A stretch of DNA of 64,000 nt from Cyanodermella asteris (Eukaryota > Ascomycota > Lecanoromycetes > Ostropales > Stictidaceae): the NCBI GenBank assembly GCA_900618795.1, contig UYJD01000020.1, forward strand, positions 85,827 to 149,826. Direction: 5' to 3'. Below, in pieces: positions 47,848-59,089 of this stretch. A model generated the notes under the pieces. The model saw only the letters and a program-made list of their open reading frames with translations. It had not been told where the DNA came from and ran no database searches. A program made the translations under genes and the position numbers. Numbering within the stretch: the stretch's first letter is position 1; every line of letters begins with the position of its first letter.

Positions 47848-50369
47848 TCATAGAAAGATCCTGTAGCCGTACCAGCTCTCCGGTCGCTGCTGGCGCTTCA
47901 TGATGGGCGCCCGGATCCCGAGATTCTGGCCGTGGTCTCGGACAGCATGGCTGGCAAAGTGCTCGGGGGTATTCAGGATCGAATCGCATCCGGGCGCGGG
48001 ACATGTCGAGCCTGAGACGAAGCTTCTCAGGTGGACTGCGTAGTGCTTTCTCAGGTAGTCTGGTCGTTTCATGGTATGATGGCAGCCTCTCCTCTTGACA
48101 CAGTACAAACAGGTCAACGGAGTGATGAGCGCCTCAATCTCCGCTGGGGTTAGAGGACCTGGCGGTGCAGCCTTCTCTGTGGGCGGAGTATGTTCTGTCG
48201 CGATCTGCCCATCTGCAAGCCCATGTCTTCGCCCGATGCGTCGAGTCTTGCTTGGCCTCTGGGCAGTTGAGGTTTCAGAGCCAGATTGTTTCCCACTTGG
48301 GGCATTCCGAGGTCTTTTCAGTCCTTGGACCTGGCTGTCGTCGATATACCCAGGTGCTCTGTCCGGGGGCGTCCCGGCTCCATCCTCAACCACCTCCGGC
48401 TCACCTAAGCCGGCCAGTGTGGCCATAGTCTGAACCAGGTTGGCAAAGCTGGCAGCATTCTCGGAAGGACGGAAGAGATTCTCAGCGAGCCAGGCCCGCT
48501 CTGGCAGGGCATGGCGGATATGTGGGATCGTTATGCTGCTGTGTTCGACGCCCCGCAACGCGCGGACGGCCAGGTCCAGATCGGCTGTTTTGTGAAAATT
48601 CCGGAGTTCCAGATCGAAGGCCTCGTGGAGAGCCTTGGCCTTGAGCGCGGACAAGTTCTTACGCTTTCGCCTGTACTCCTCGCCTGCTTCGGTTTCTTGA
48701 CCCTTCACAATAGTGCCGTATCGCCCTTTCAACTCCGTTTTGAGGAAATCAACCTCAGCTTGGGCAGAAGCGATGGCTGGCTGCGCATAAACACTAGCTC
48801 TCTGCTCGGGAGAGAGCCGTTTCGGAAGGTTTGGGTCGTATCGTAAGCAAAGCTTTCCTGCCTCTTTGAAGAGCTCGGACCGAGGAGTTTCTCCAAGGAA
48901 TACAGCCTGGACGTCCACAACCACCGTGGTCGAGAGATAGTGCTTCAAGAAGGTCTCAGACCTGGCGTGGCCCATTATCTGGTTGCGTTCCTGGTCGCTG
49001 ACGCCTTGGTGAGCCAGCTGCGTGCCGACCTCACGCCGGAATGCATACGGGCTGAAAGGAAACTCGAAACCGACTCGCTTGCCTAGCTTGGTGCACCAAT
49101 CATTGAGCGTGCGAGCTCCGAGCGCCTTGGTGGGATGAATGACCTTCCCCTCTACCGTATCTTGGTGGCCACGAAAGATCGGTGTATTGAGTATGCCGTC
49201 TCGCAGACTGATTTTGACCTCGTCCCGGCCCTCAGGCGGAACGATCGCGTTCAACTTTCCCGGCCCAAACCCCTCAGCCATCATCAGCGGGTGGAAAGCA
49301 TCATCGGCAAAAGCCAGCGCTAGAAAATGTGCAACAGGGCAGAGGGCCGGGCACTCGGAGTTCTCCCACAGTGTGAGGGTCTTTCTGCGATGCGAAACAT
49401 CAGTATCTGGACACGAAGTTGCGACGAGCACCACGTCGTAGCATGCAGCAGACCTACGGGATCTCGCGGTTTCTGGCTCCCTTCATGAGAAGAAGAGTCA
49501 CTTCAAGGACGATCAGCGGCTGGCCTCGAGCCGGTTTGATCAGCTTGACCTTGACATCCTTGTAGAGTAATGCCTCATTGCTGCCTCTGTAGGCGCCGCT
49601 CTCGACGATCGCGCCCGGCCGAGAGCCTGTATATGCGAGGAAGAGGAGGAGCGTCGCGAACTGGAGCCGATCGCGGGCGCAAGGATAGCGATGTGTGTCC
49701 AGGTTCCAGAGGTGGTACAGGACACCGTAGAGGGCTGAGGCGCCGATCAGAGGTTTGATCTTCCTGCCGGGTATCAAATCGTACTCATCACGGAGATCGG
49801 TACGGACAAACTGGAGCACAGACTCGTCAGCTTTGGGAGAGCCAAACAGATCAGAGGACGAGAAGAGGGTCTGGGGATCTTACAACTCCAACCTGCCTGC
49901 TCAAGACAGAGTCGATTGCGTGGCCGACCTTCCAAAGGTAGACCATCTTCAAGTGGCCCCACATGGCCTCGAACGCGGTGATCCTGCGGCACCTCGGATG
50001 GCTGGCGCCATACCATCTGGTGAAGACGGCGAACTCATTGAACGTAGCCTCCTGTATCATTTCCTGCGGATCGCGATCCGGGTCCATGTCGTAGCAGAAC
50101 CTGGATACAATCAGCAGCCGGCATCGGGACGGATCGGTCAAGGACCCAGGAGTCAAACGCGACTGCTGGCCGTTATCGACTCACTTCACCCACACACGCC
50201 ACACCCTTTCACGGGCATCGACCGATGCCCCTGCGTGTTCCCTGTCTGGAGCCTTCACATCCTTTGCTTGCATGCCCTGCCTGAACTTTTGAAGCAGACT
50301 CTGATCGAGCGAGGACCCTTTGGGCTCCGAAATCGCAACCTGGGCGGAGGGCAAGTCGTGTTTGGCCAT
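47848..50369 (-). CDS. DUF3435 tyrosine recombinase (Starship captain-like)
   Basis: Four exons (50369-50185, 50100-49884, 49822-49458, 49384-47848) joined by introns of 84, 61 and 73 bp keep one phase and give 767 aa without internal stops. The exact third acceptor is my best choice. Domains: an N-terminal SAM-like region (KFCYDMDPDRDPQEMIQEAT, then HLKMVYLWKVGHAIDSVLS), a catalytic core with first Arg in LAYTGSRPGAIVE, then PFSPYAFRREVGTQLAHQG and the box GHARSETFLKHYLS (His and Tyr nucleophile), then a coil. Two zinc-finger units near the end are CLYCVKRR...H and CPAPGCDS...HFASHAVRDH. Captains excise and insert giant Starship transposons and sit at their 5' end with the cargo downstream, here leftward. 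Host housekeeping genes begin about 3 kb to its right. An isolated captain remnant cannot be excluded. Confidence 0.88.
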
Positions 50370-51207
50370 CGTGCGGGAGATGCTGAAATCCAGACTGATC
50401 GCGAGGCCTTCCGCACGTCGCTTTCGGAGGTGGGCGGCAGAACCCAGGCCACAGCAACAACGGGGAAGACAAAAGAAGAGCGAACGCTGCGAGAAAGCAA
50501 AGAGAACGACGCCGCCACCGCCGCGCCAAGTGTCTGAAAGTGACTGAGAGGTGAGAATGGGAAAGACAAGAAACAGGAAGAAAGGGACCCGGGCGAGGCG
50601 GCGGTTATATAGAAGGCAGCCGGGACAGCAGGGGCAGCAGTTGGACACAGCCAGGTCAGCGCACAAGTCTGAACAAGCGAGAGACGGTCGGACAGGCCGA
50701 CCTGCATTGGAATGACGGGCGGAGACAGAGAGTGGGAGGAGGCAGAGCGAAGCAGAGCAGAGCAGACAGGCGAATGGGCGGACGATCTGATAGGCCTCCC
50801 AGAGCGGTGTTCCTGGAAGAAATCGGGGCCCAACGAGCGCAGCAGGGCGGATCGCGACGAGGTGGAGTCGCGATGTTGGAATGGGAGAGAGGAAAAGAAT
50901 ACGGAGGGGCGGAAAGGGAACGTTATATCACCGTCGGAGCAGGAAACGGCATCGTACCCTTCGCGACGGCGGCGGCTAGGAGGTGATGTGAGGTGCGGAG
51001 GGTGAGGCGAGGGTGAGCAGAGGGTGAGCAGAGGGTGAGCACGGGCCCTGATAGGAGGGAGCAGGGCGGCAAGCGGGCGCCAAACCGCAAACGGAAGTTC
51101 GCCAGGACGTACATAACGCGTTAACTCCCTTCTGCTACGACATACGCAGCCCATATTGTCTCTGGTATCTTTTCTACTCCAACTCCATACGCAGACTGCG
51201 TATGTAG
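50370..51207. other. captain upstream region; candidate element end
   Basis: GC-rich, with frames open on both strands only because stops are rare. Short direct repeats of an 11-bp unit (gtgagcagagg) lie at 51009-51040. An acgcgttaac box is at 51116-51125. If the captain heads a Starship, its terminus and target-site copy should lie here or slightly to the right, but I could not identify a terminal repeat. Confidence 0.4.
51009..51040. repeat. short tandem repeat, 11-bp unit
   Basis: About three copies of gtgagcagagg with a degenerate fourth (ggtgaggcgag) before them. Located upstream of the captain. Confidence 0.7.
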
Positions 51208-51913
51208 ATGGCCGTCTACAGGATGCGTTCGCCAACAGTGTTCTGGCTCCTCGCCCTCTCCTTCTCAAGCCCTGTCTTTTCAACTCGCTGCTACCCAAAT
51301 GGTACAGACGGGAACGGGCAAGATACTTTCCCATGGTATCTACCGTGCGATATATCACAATCAGGTGGCATACACTCGACGTGCTGCCGCACAGGCGGCC
51401 GAGGCGCTGCCGATTCCTGCCAGAGCTACAGGCTTGCCTTGGGAACACCGATATGTATTGGCGCGAGAGCTGCACCGATCCGACATGGTAGGTCTCATCT
51501 TGTATTAAGCTGTACATCAAAGGCGCTGGCGAGCAGTATGCGGAGCACTGAGAGTCTTGTGCTGATTTCAAGGGTAAGGCATTGATGGAACGCTGAAGGT
51601 AGATCATGATTTTCAGGTAAAGCAGTGTGAAAATGATAGCTGGTGTGCGAATGATTTGGGGAATGGTTGCTGTAAACAACGGCAGGGCTTCTTCCTTCGT
51701 GATGGTGTGGTGGTTCGTGCGGACGCCACCACACCTGTTACTGCGTCTCCATCAACAACCACAGCCGCTTCGCAGTCAACAGGTACTACGAATCCATCGC
51801 CACAACCTGATACGTCTTCGAGCGTCCTTGATGTACCGAAAACCACGGACCTCGCCACACTTATTTCTACGCCTCCATCAACAATCACAGTTGCGTCGCA
51901 GTCAAGAGTTTGA
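51208..51913 (+). pseudogene. cysteine-rich secreted/surface protein, probably disrupted
   Basis: From ATG 51208 a signal peptide (PTVFWLLALSFSSPVFS) is followed by CYPNGT, PCDISQ and STCC, the start of a fungal family of Cys-rich, single-pass surface proteins. The next family block, ACLGNTDMYWRESCTDPTW, is in a different frame (51435-51490), followed by a GTAGGT donor. A later exon, about 51630-51913, has SWCANDLGNGCCKQRQGFFL and a Ser/Thr-rich stalk (TASPSTTTAASQSTGTTN). The frame change within the first exon suggests a broken gene, though sequencing error or an unusual splice is possible. No transmembrane exon was found. It lies on the putative host side of the captain. Confidence 0.5.
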
Positions 51914-53357
51914 CTACAGGGATAATCGAGTTTCTTTGGCGCAGACGCAACAAAAGGAAACAGCTCTTACACTCTCGACGCCAGGTCCTTGCTCTCTTCA
52001 GCATCTCTAGAGCCTCCTATTGACGAGAAACCGACATTCGGATTCACGGAGGGCTGAATTCAGAACTGCTTGAAGACCGCTGTCGTGGAGAGCCTGTCAC
52101 CTGGCCAGTAGACGTATGAGCTCGAGGTCAGACCTGTGGAGCTCGACACAATGCGGTGATCGAAGCGGAAAACTTTCGAGGGGGACATAACCTTATGTCG
52201 GTAATGATAATTCGAATGGAACGAAATGAATTTCAGACCCGGGTCTGGTTCCTGCCGTCATGCAAGGCGGCCTGACACAGATCCCAACGGAGACGCTCAG
52301 AAGCCTACCTACCAAAGTAAATTCGGCAACATTATGGGAAGCACTCGCAAGGCTACTGATAGAACTAGGTGATGGAAGAGCCTTACGACTGCTCACTGAA
52401 GTACCTGTAGGACTCATAAAAGTAGCAACCAGAGTAGGCAGGCAGGTACGTGCGCCACAACATCTGTCTTCTACTACATAACTGGTGGTAAAATGGCCAT
52501 TGCAGCAGGAAAACTTGATTTTTAGGCCAGCGCTCTCAAAGTCAGTTCGCTCTCAGAGTCAAAGTCAGTTCGCGCTGTGGCAGCCTGGTTTTGGTGCCTG
52601 GCGAGCTGACTAATCTTCAGTAAACGCAAACACATAAGACTTCTCAATTGCAACTCTCCCCATCAGTCTCAAGAATACGAGAGGGAGTCTTTCCAAAGTG
52701 AATGCGTGTATGGATGTTGGTCGCGTGACTATTTGCTACTCCAGTAGATAGAAATCCAAGCTGTCGTCTCTCGTCTCGAACAGTGTAAGCGGCTGAGCGA
52801 CCCACCGACTAGCCTGCTGAGTCAGCGTGCATTCCAGAGTGACGTGCATTGCTGCCGTGAGAAAGTGAAGGGCAGAGCTCCGTCTCTTCTGCCCTGCGAG
52901 TACCACATCCCCGGCTTCACTCAACGTCTTTCACTAACTTTCGGCGCATGCGAAGACAATTGTAGGCGCGTCCCCGTGACCTGTCCAAGGTTCGAGCCCT
53001 TACGGTCCGTGCGGTCTCAGCTATCTTCGCGCGCCTGCGACAGCACTTTCTCCCTCTTTCATTCTTTCCTAACAACGCCCGACACGCTCTCACTTGGCAA
53101 CCAACGCTCTTTGTCTTCCCACTCAAAGCTTCAGCGACCTGACGCAGAGTCATCTGCCAGTGCTTTATCATTAACAAGCTCCGACACCATCCACCTGTTC
53201 ACCGAAACCTCCTCAGCTTCGCCATAACAACGATCACAAACCACATTGCTCACAACAAGGCAACACATCTCCACCCCGTTTCCCTTCCGCACGTTGGTTC
53301 AAACATTGCCTGTCGTTGTCAAGTGTTTCGAGCTAGCTCTCCCACTTCTTCGATACA
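51914..53357. other. intergenic; MEX67 promoter at right end
   Basis: No recognisable gene. The right 300-400 bp are pyrimidine-rich (CT/CA), as in fungal leader regions, and lead into the MEX67 ATG at 53358. The left part may hold the missing end of the Cys-rich gene. Within about 52553-52572, tcagttcgct and tcagttcgcg are repeated. Confidence 0.4.
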
Positions 53358-55310
53358 ATGGCACCAACACAACGCGGTCGGGGTCGCGGACGCGGTGGAC
53401 GCGGTGGTAGCACCACCAGAACAGACAAGGATGGCGATATCCAGATGGGAGCAGCCCCAGAATTCTCCGCCAAGGGCGGCCGTGGAGGCATCAAGAAAAA
53501 CAACGCTGGTCGCGGCAGAAATTCTAGAGCAGCAGACAATGGAAGACCATCACACAAAGACTCCGGGAGGGGCGGCAACAGACTCAACACCGATGCTATC
53601 AAGAAGCATCTGAATGGAAATGACGGAGCACGCGCACGACAACACGTCAACATCAAGCAGTCAAGCTCATTCACAAAAGGCAAAGACGTGCTCCTCGTCC
53701 AGGGAGTCAAGGACTCAAAGGCAGCTTCCAACGACGACAAAGGTCTCTCAGGGCTCACCAAATGGCTCACCACCAAAGCAAGCAAAGGCAGCAGAGATCC
53801 AATCCGTATTGTCAACAGCTGGATGGAAGGCGATGACGACGTCTACATCGAAGTACACCCTAAGGACACTGAGCGATTCACACACATGAACGGCTTTCAA
53901 TTCCTGGATGCCTCGCTCCAAATCACAATACACAAGAAGGCCAACGAGCCATCAGCCGAAGCCAAGAAGATCAAGGACACGATCGAGACACTCCTGAACA
54001 ATCGCTACAACGCAGTCACAAAAACACTTGATCTCTCTGCCCTGCCAGACGATCCACTATGGACCGCCATGGGCGAGAAAGACCGCGCGGATGCCCTGGG
54101 CAGCAAGAAATTGATCCAAGTCATTCTCAGCCTTGCGAGCGACAGATTCAAATCCGGCGCGGAAAAGAGGGATCAAATCATCAACATCGATTTTTCTCGC
54201 AACCAACTCTCCAATTTGCAACCAATCAGAGACATCACAGTGACCTTCCCGCTTGTGCAAGGTCTCAATCTCAACGACAACCTCATCTCGGACGTCAAAG
54301 TCTTTGAGGTGTTACGACGCAAGCTAAAAGCACTTAGCGTCCTCTTCGTTGCCAACAATCCCTTCAGCAACGGATCGCCTATGGGCACGTGGCAGGGCGA
54401 CCTTGTCAAATGGTTCCCTGCCCTCCTGACAGTGAACGGCGAGCAAGTGCAGTCCCCAGAGGTTGCCGCCGCCAACTCAGCACTCACATCTGTCGACTTC
54501 AAAATTCGACCACAGTTCGTTCAGGACGAGGGAGGCAAAGTCGTTGCTTTCATCCGTCACCTCGTCCAAGGATTCGACCAGAACCGTCAAGGCCTACTTG
54601 AGGCCTACTACGACGATCACTCAACCTTTTGCCTAAGTGTCATTGCCACGAAGCATGCAGGCCAAGATCCGACCGTTAAGCGCTCCCGCAACTTGATGAA
54701 GGTCACCACTCCCACAGCGCGACTCGATCGCAGTTTCACAGGTCAAGCAAATATTCTCAACATCTGGCAGGAGGCATTGCCCCTGACACGCCATCACGAC
54801 CTCGACCAAGAATCAGAGCAATGGTACATAGAGTCAGCCATGTCACCCGCCATCGGCTCGACTACTCCAGGCGTGGCACTTGGCGTCAACGGCTACACGA
54901 TCAATTTCCACTCTAAGTTTGCGGAGATGGACCAAAGCGGGCAAGTCAAGAACACGCGCAGCTTCGATCGTAACGTGGTTATTGCACCCACCACGACTCC
55001 TACCGGAATCAGAGTCGTCTCTGACATCCTTTGTCTACGAGACGAAGTTGACGAAATCTCATGGAAGGCGGTGCAGCCAGCAGCCAGCTCAGACCAACAA
55101 CCACCAGCCACAGCACCGGTCGCTGTGCCGCCAGTGACAAACAAGCACCCAAATTACAACGAATTTTATCTTCAGGAACTCATGAAGAACACCGGTCTCA
55201 CTCAACAATACGCGGAAATGTGCTTGGATGCGGGTGACTGGCAACCAACAGCCGTCATGGCTCGCTTCGAAGAGGCCAAGGCGAGCTTGCCTCCAGATGC
55301 GTTTGTATAG
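53358..55310 (+). CDS. MEX67: mRNA export factor Mex67 (TAP/NXF1 family)
   Basis: An intronless frame of 650 aa. Mex67 with Mtr2 carries mRNPs through nuclear pores. In order: an RG-rich basic N-terminus (RGRGRGRGGRGG) for RNA and adaptor contact; a divergent RNP fold around residues 140-200; leucine-rich repeats (INIDFSRNQLSNLQPIRDIT, then GLNLNDNLISDV and SVLFVANNPFSNG); an NTF2-like domain (FIRHLVQGFDQNRQGLLEAY, then YYDDHSTFCLSV), which pairs with Mtr2 and binds FG repeats; a Pro/Gln linker; and a C-terminal UBA-like domain (LQELMKNTGLTQQYAEMCLD, then AGDWQPTAVMARFEEAKASL). Length and order are typical. It is the leftmost secure housekeeping gene and marks the host side of the boundary. 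Confidence 0.95.
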   Translation: MAPTQRGRGRGRGGRGGSTTRTDKDGDIQMGAAPEFSAKGGRGGIKKNNAGRGRNSRAADNGRPSHKDSGRGGNRLNTDAIKKHLNGNDGARARQHVNIKQSSSFTKGKDVLLVQGVKDSKAASNDDKGLSGLTKWLTTKASKGSRDPIRIVNSWMEGDDDVYIEVHPKDTERFTHMNGFQFLDASLQITIHKKANEPSAEAKKIKDTIETLLNNRYNAVTKTLDLSALPDDPLWTAMGEKDRADALGSKKLIQVILSLASDRFKSGAEKRDQIINIDFSRNQLSNLQPIRDITVTFPLVQGLNLNDNLISDVKVFEVLRRKLKALSVLFVANNPFSNGSPMGTWQGDLVKWFPALLTVNGEQVQSPEVAAANSALTSVDFKIRPQFVQDEGGKVVAFIRHLVQGFDQNRQGLLEAYYDDHSTFCLSVIATKHAGQDPTVKRSRNLMKVTTPTARLDRSFTGQANILNIWQEALPLTRHHDLDQESEQWYIESAMSPAIGSTTPGVALGVNGYTINFHSKFAEMDQSGQVKNTRSFDRNVVIAPTTTPTGIRVVSDILCLRDEVDEISWKAVQPAASSDQQPPATAPVAVPPVTNKHPNYNEFYLQELMKNTGLTQQYAEMCLDAGDWQPTAVMARFEEAKASLPPDAFV

Positions 55311-56676
55311 GCATAAACTGCATCAGCAGAGACGGGGATGGAAAGAGGATGAAGTCGATTCTTGGGAGGAGATCAAGAATCTCGAGGATAATGAGCAGGA
55401 AGAGAAACGAAGAGAAGAGAAGAGAGAGGAGGATCACTGTACGAGTAACGACAAGGACACGAGGAGGCGTTTTATGCTTCAGCGCGGTGCACAGTTTGGA
55501 TTCGGAGGGTTCAACTTCTTGAAGCGAAGCATTTGAGCACATTTGCAGGGCGTTTTTATACCTCCACCGTCGACCGGCGTGTCGAGAGAGATGGGATGCA
55601 TTCCCAGCAGGAAGGAAGGGAACAGATTGATTTGAATTGTTTGAATTAGCATAGTTATGATATCCACGCTGCAAAGGGAGCACACGATGCTACCGGCGTT
55701 AGATAGCTGGTCGCTTTGAATGAAAACAGAAGACCAACGACAGCACAAAATGCCCGTTCTGACCATTTTGCATGTGAATTTGGAGCGGAGGGTCGACAGA
55801 TGGCAACAATTTTCCTTACTGCAAGTCGTAACATTTTCGGGAAAACAGCTGCACGTGCTGTTCATCAACCAGTGGTGATATTGGCTCAGAGTCGTCATGT
55901 CCTTGTGTCGGTGCAGCAGGTGTCGTGTGATCTTGTGCGACCTTGCAAGAACTGCATGAGCTGTGAACGAGTCTGACACACCCGTTTTGTGGTGCAGCAG
56001 CACGGATCGTGTTCAGCCAGGAACCGGTGGGCGGGAAGGTCGGTTGGCTTGGTTGCCCCCTGCAATGCGAGGGAAATCGGTGAAGCTGAGTGGTCTAAAT
56101 CACTTGCTGCCCCTCGCCGATAAGCCGCGATTAGCTGTTTCTGGTGCTAGCGGCGCGTCGCAAAAGTCGCCTGAGTTGAGGGTTTCCCGGCTCCGGCTCC
56201 GCTTGACGCTGAGCAAGGACCCTGGCTGGCGAGAAAAGAAATTGTTGCCAACTGATCTCCATCATTGTAAAGCTGTTGCTGATGTTGCTGCTGCTGCTGC
56301 TTCTTCTTCTCACGCCATTCTACTGACAGGAGCTTCCGTTGCCGCCCGTCAGCAGCGAACCCTCGCCCGTCTCCTGCACATAAACACTTCCGCCCCCTGC
56401 TTTTTCTCTCATCCTCCACTGCTCATTGCATCCCGCACCAGTGCTTGCAATTTCACTTCCGCTCACCGCTGCGGTACCGGCCAGACTTCTTCCACTAGCT
56501 CCAACCTTTTCCCCGCCCGTTGCCAACCCACTCTTCCTCCCTTGCCCCTCGAGTTCTGAATCGCTTGCTCTGTAACACTTGACTTGCTTGCCAGAGAACA
56601 ATTGCTAGCTCCGGACGACATTTCGCAAACGACAGCTCGAACGTTTCTACGAAACCCTTTCTTACCACATTCCACC
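55311..56676. promoter_or_regulatory. MEX67-ERG13 intergenic region
   Basis: Contains the MEX67 3' region and the ERG13 promoter and leader. The last 300 bp before the ERG13 ATG are pyrimidine-rich, and a trinucleotide run (gctgttgctgatgttgctgctg) lies near 56270. No gene is supported, despite an open plus-strand frame at 55963-56559. Confidence 0.45.
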
Positions 56677-58108
56677 ATGGCAACGCGTCCTGAAAATATC
56701 GGCATCAAGGCCATGGAAATCTACTTTCCCAGCCAGGTTCGTCCGCTTTCGCCCCCAGCTGGAACAGCAGAACTGACTCTCTCAGTGCGTCGATCAGACC
56801 GAGCTCGAAAAGTTCGACGGTGTCAGCGCCGGTAAATACACAATTGGTCTCGGCCAGACGAAGATGAGCTTCTGCGACGACCGGGAAGACATCTACTCCA
56901 TGGCATTGACCACCCTCTCCTCCCTTTTCAAGAAGTACAACATCGATCCTGCCTCCATCGGCCGTCTCGAGGTCGGCACGGAAACTCTGCTCGACAAGTC
57001 GAAATCTTGCAAGTCCGTGCTGATGCAGCTGTTTGAAGAGTCGGGCAACTTGAACGTCGAGGGTGTCGACACTGTGAATGCATGCTATGGTGGCACAAAT
57101 GCTCTTTTCAACGCCATCAACTGGGTCGAGTCTTCCGCGTGGGACGGCAGGAACGCAATTGTCATTGCTGGTGATATTGCACTCTACAAGAAGGGCGCCG
57201 CTAGACCTACTGGCGGTGCCGGCTGCGTTGCTATGCTCATCGGTCCTGATGCGCCCCTAGCTTTCGAGCCTGGTCTACGCGGCAGCTACATCAGGCACGT
57301 TTACGACTTCTACAAGGCCGACCTGACCAGCGAGTACCCAATTGTGGATGGCCACTTCTCCATCAAGTGCTACACCGAGGCCGTCGACAACTGCTACAAG
57401 AACTACCACGCCCGCAAGGCCACACGTGCTCAGACAAACGGTACCAACGGCACGAACGGACAGATCTCTGACTCTGCTACGCCTCTCGACGCTTTCGACC
57501 ACGTTGTTTTCCACGCGCCGACCTGCAAGCTGGTCAGCAAGTCGTACGCTCGCATGCTGTACAGCGACTACCTCACCAACCCCACTCACCCTTCCTTTGC
57601 AGAGGTTCCTGCGGAGCTCCGCGACATGGACTACGAGAAGAGCATCAGCGACAAGGTCGTGGAGAAGACTTTCATGGGTCTGGCCAAGAAGCGCTTCAAC
57701 GAGCGTGTCCAGCCCAGCATCCAGGTCCCCACCATGTGCGGAAACATGTACTGCGGCAGTGTCTACGGCTCTCTGATCAGTCTGATCTGCAACGTCAGCT
57801 CGGATCAGCTCCAGGGCAAACGCGTCGGTATCTTCAGCTACGGCTCAGGTCTGGCAAGCAGCTTCTTCAGCTTGATTGTGCGAGGCGACGTCAGCAGCAT
57901 CGCATCCAAGATCGACCTTCAAGCTCGACTTGACGGCCGCAGGACAGTTCAACCGGAGGTGTACGACGACATGTGCAATCTCCGCGAGAAGGCGCATCTC
58001 AAGAACAACTACACGCCAAATGGAAGCGTTGATTGGTTGAACCCTGGAACATACTACTTGACCGAGGTCGATGAGATGTTCCGCAGGAAATACGCTATCA
58101 AGGCATAG
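56677..58108 (+). CDS. ERG13: hydroxymethylglutaryl-CoA synthase
   Basis: Exons 56677-56736 and 56786-58108, joined in phase by a 49-bp intron, give 460 aa, the usual length. The enzyme condenses acetyl-CoA with acetoacetyl-CoA to HMG-CoA, the second step of the mevalonate pathway to sterols. Catalytic residues are visible: Glu in [15 protein letters not shown], the acetyl-carrying Cys in [15 protein letters not shown], and His in [32 protein letters not shown] near the C-terminus is also typical. The start context is CACCATGG. The first exon ([20 protein letters not shown]) carries no targeting signal, consistent with a cytosolic form. An NGTNGTNGQ low-complexity insert sits near residue 210. 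Confidence 0.96.
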
Positions 58109-59089
58109 ATTGATGGCCGGAATGGGATGATTTGAATACTGGGTTGATGCTGGCCTTCTTGAGGCTCCTTTCTCGGTTTGATCAAGAAAGTGGCTTTCTT
58201 GATGCTTGACGACTTTGATGCAAAGGGGAATGGCTTGGGGGTGATCATTGCATTGTGTTGCATTCTGCAAAAATGCGCGATAGATGATAGATAGACTTGC
58301 TTGGCAATACATAAGTTATGAAATAATATTCGAATGAACAAGCCATTTCACCGAAGCCTGGAAAGAAAATACAGTGCGTTGCAATCCATTCAAGATTTGA
58401 AGACAGGACTTGTAGTCCATTAAGAATCGAGGACCATGTGGTATGTATTCTGGTCGGCTACTAGGCGATGCATCATTGGACTATAAGAATGTCTACTTTT
58501 CGACGAGTGTGAGTGTTCTTCCGCCACCAGCAGATAGGATCCTGGCCACAAATTCGTCGTAGCCGGAAATGGTCTGCGCGAAAACCGGGAAATCAGATTC
58601 GACAGCCGGGAAAGGCTTTCTGCATCCGGGAGTAGCTGTTGGCATCGTCCGAGTATCAACCGAGACAAATTGAAATCCATGCGCAATGTCCAAGGTCGAT
58701 AGTATGCCACACAGACATGATGTGCCCAACACGTGTCTCTATTCGAGCTGTTGTGGGGCAAAACGGCAAGTTTCTAGAAGCGCACTAAACCCCTTGGGTT
58801 GAGCCGGAAACGTGCTAAATTTGTTTTCATTCAAACGTGGCGCATGCTGATGTGATGTCAAAGGCCCTCCATCACCCCAGACTTGAGACAAAGCACTTCC
58901 GTACGTTGATGCTGACCTGTTCTTTCTGACAAACCCAAACCCACTCCCACCGACACCGCAGAACCGCATAATCACTAATTCTTCGCACTTCCTGCAATGT
59001 GGCCACTTCGGACTTGACCATCAGCCCACCGTTCGCGTTGCAATCTGTCGACTACACACCACAGTCCTGTTTGCTTTGCATCACCCGCC
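58109..59089. other. ERG13-ERO1 intergenic region
   Basis: Holds the ERG13 terminator region, a small minus-strand candidate gene (58493-58732) and the ERO1 promoter. Confidence 0.4.
58493..58732 (-). CDS. uncharacterised small protein
   Basis: The frame from ATG 58732 gives 79 aa with protein-like composition, including GFQFVSVDTRTMPTATPGC, then FPAVESDFPVFAQTISGYDE and RILSAGGGRTLTLVEK. It has no signal peptide or known motif and could be the last exon of a gene whose start I cannot place. The regular composition compared with its shadow frames is the only support. Confidence 0.3.
   Translation of the reverse strand: MLGTSCLCGILSTLDIAHGFQFVSVDTRTMPTATPGCRKPFPAVESDFPVFAQTISGYDEFVARILSAGGGRTLTLVEK

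Noticed and set aside
50255-51679. 474-codon minus-strand open frame upstream of the captain
   Set aside because: Low-complexity Ser/Pro/Leu composition in GC-rich DNA, no motif, and it overlaps the captain's first exon in another frame as well as the Cys-rich gene on the other strand. Open by chance.
52980-53010. tRNA B-box-like ggttcgagccc
   Set aside because: No A-box or cloverleaf could be built around it; it lies in the MEX67 upstream region.
55963-56559. 198-codon plus-strand frame upstream of ERG13
   Set aside because: Lies in the ERG13 promoter/leader, low complexity (Ser/Pro/Leu), no motif.
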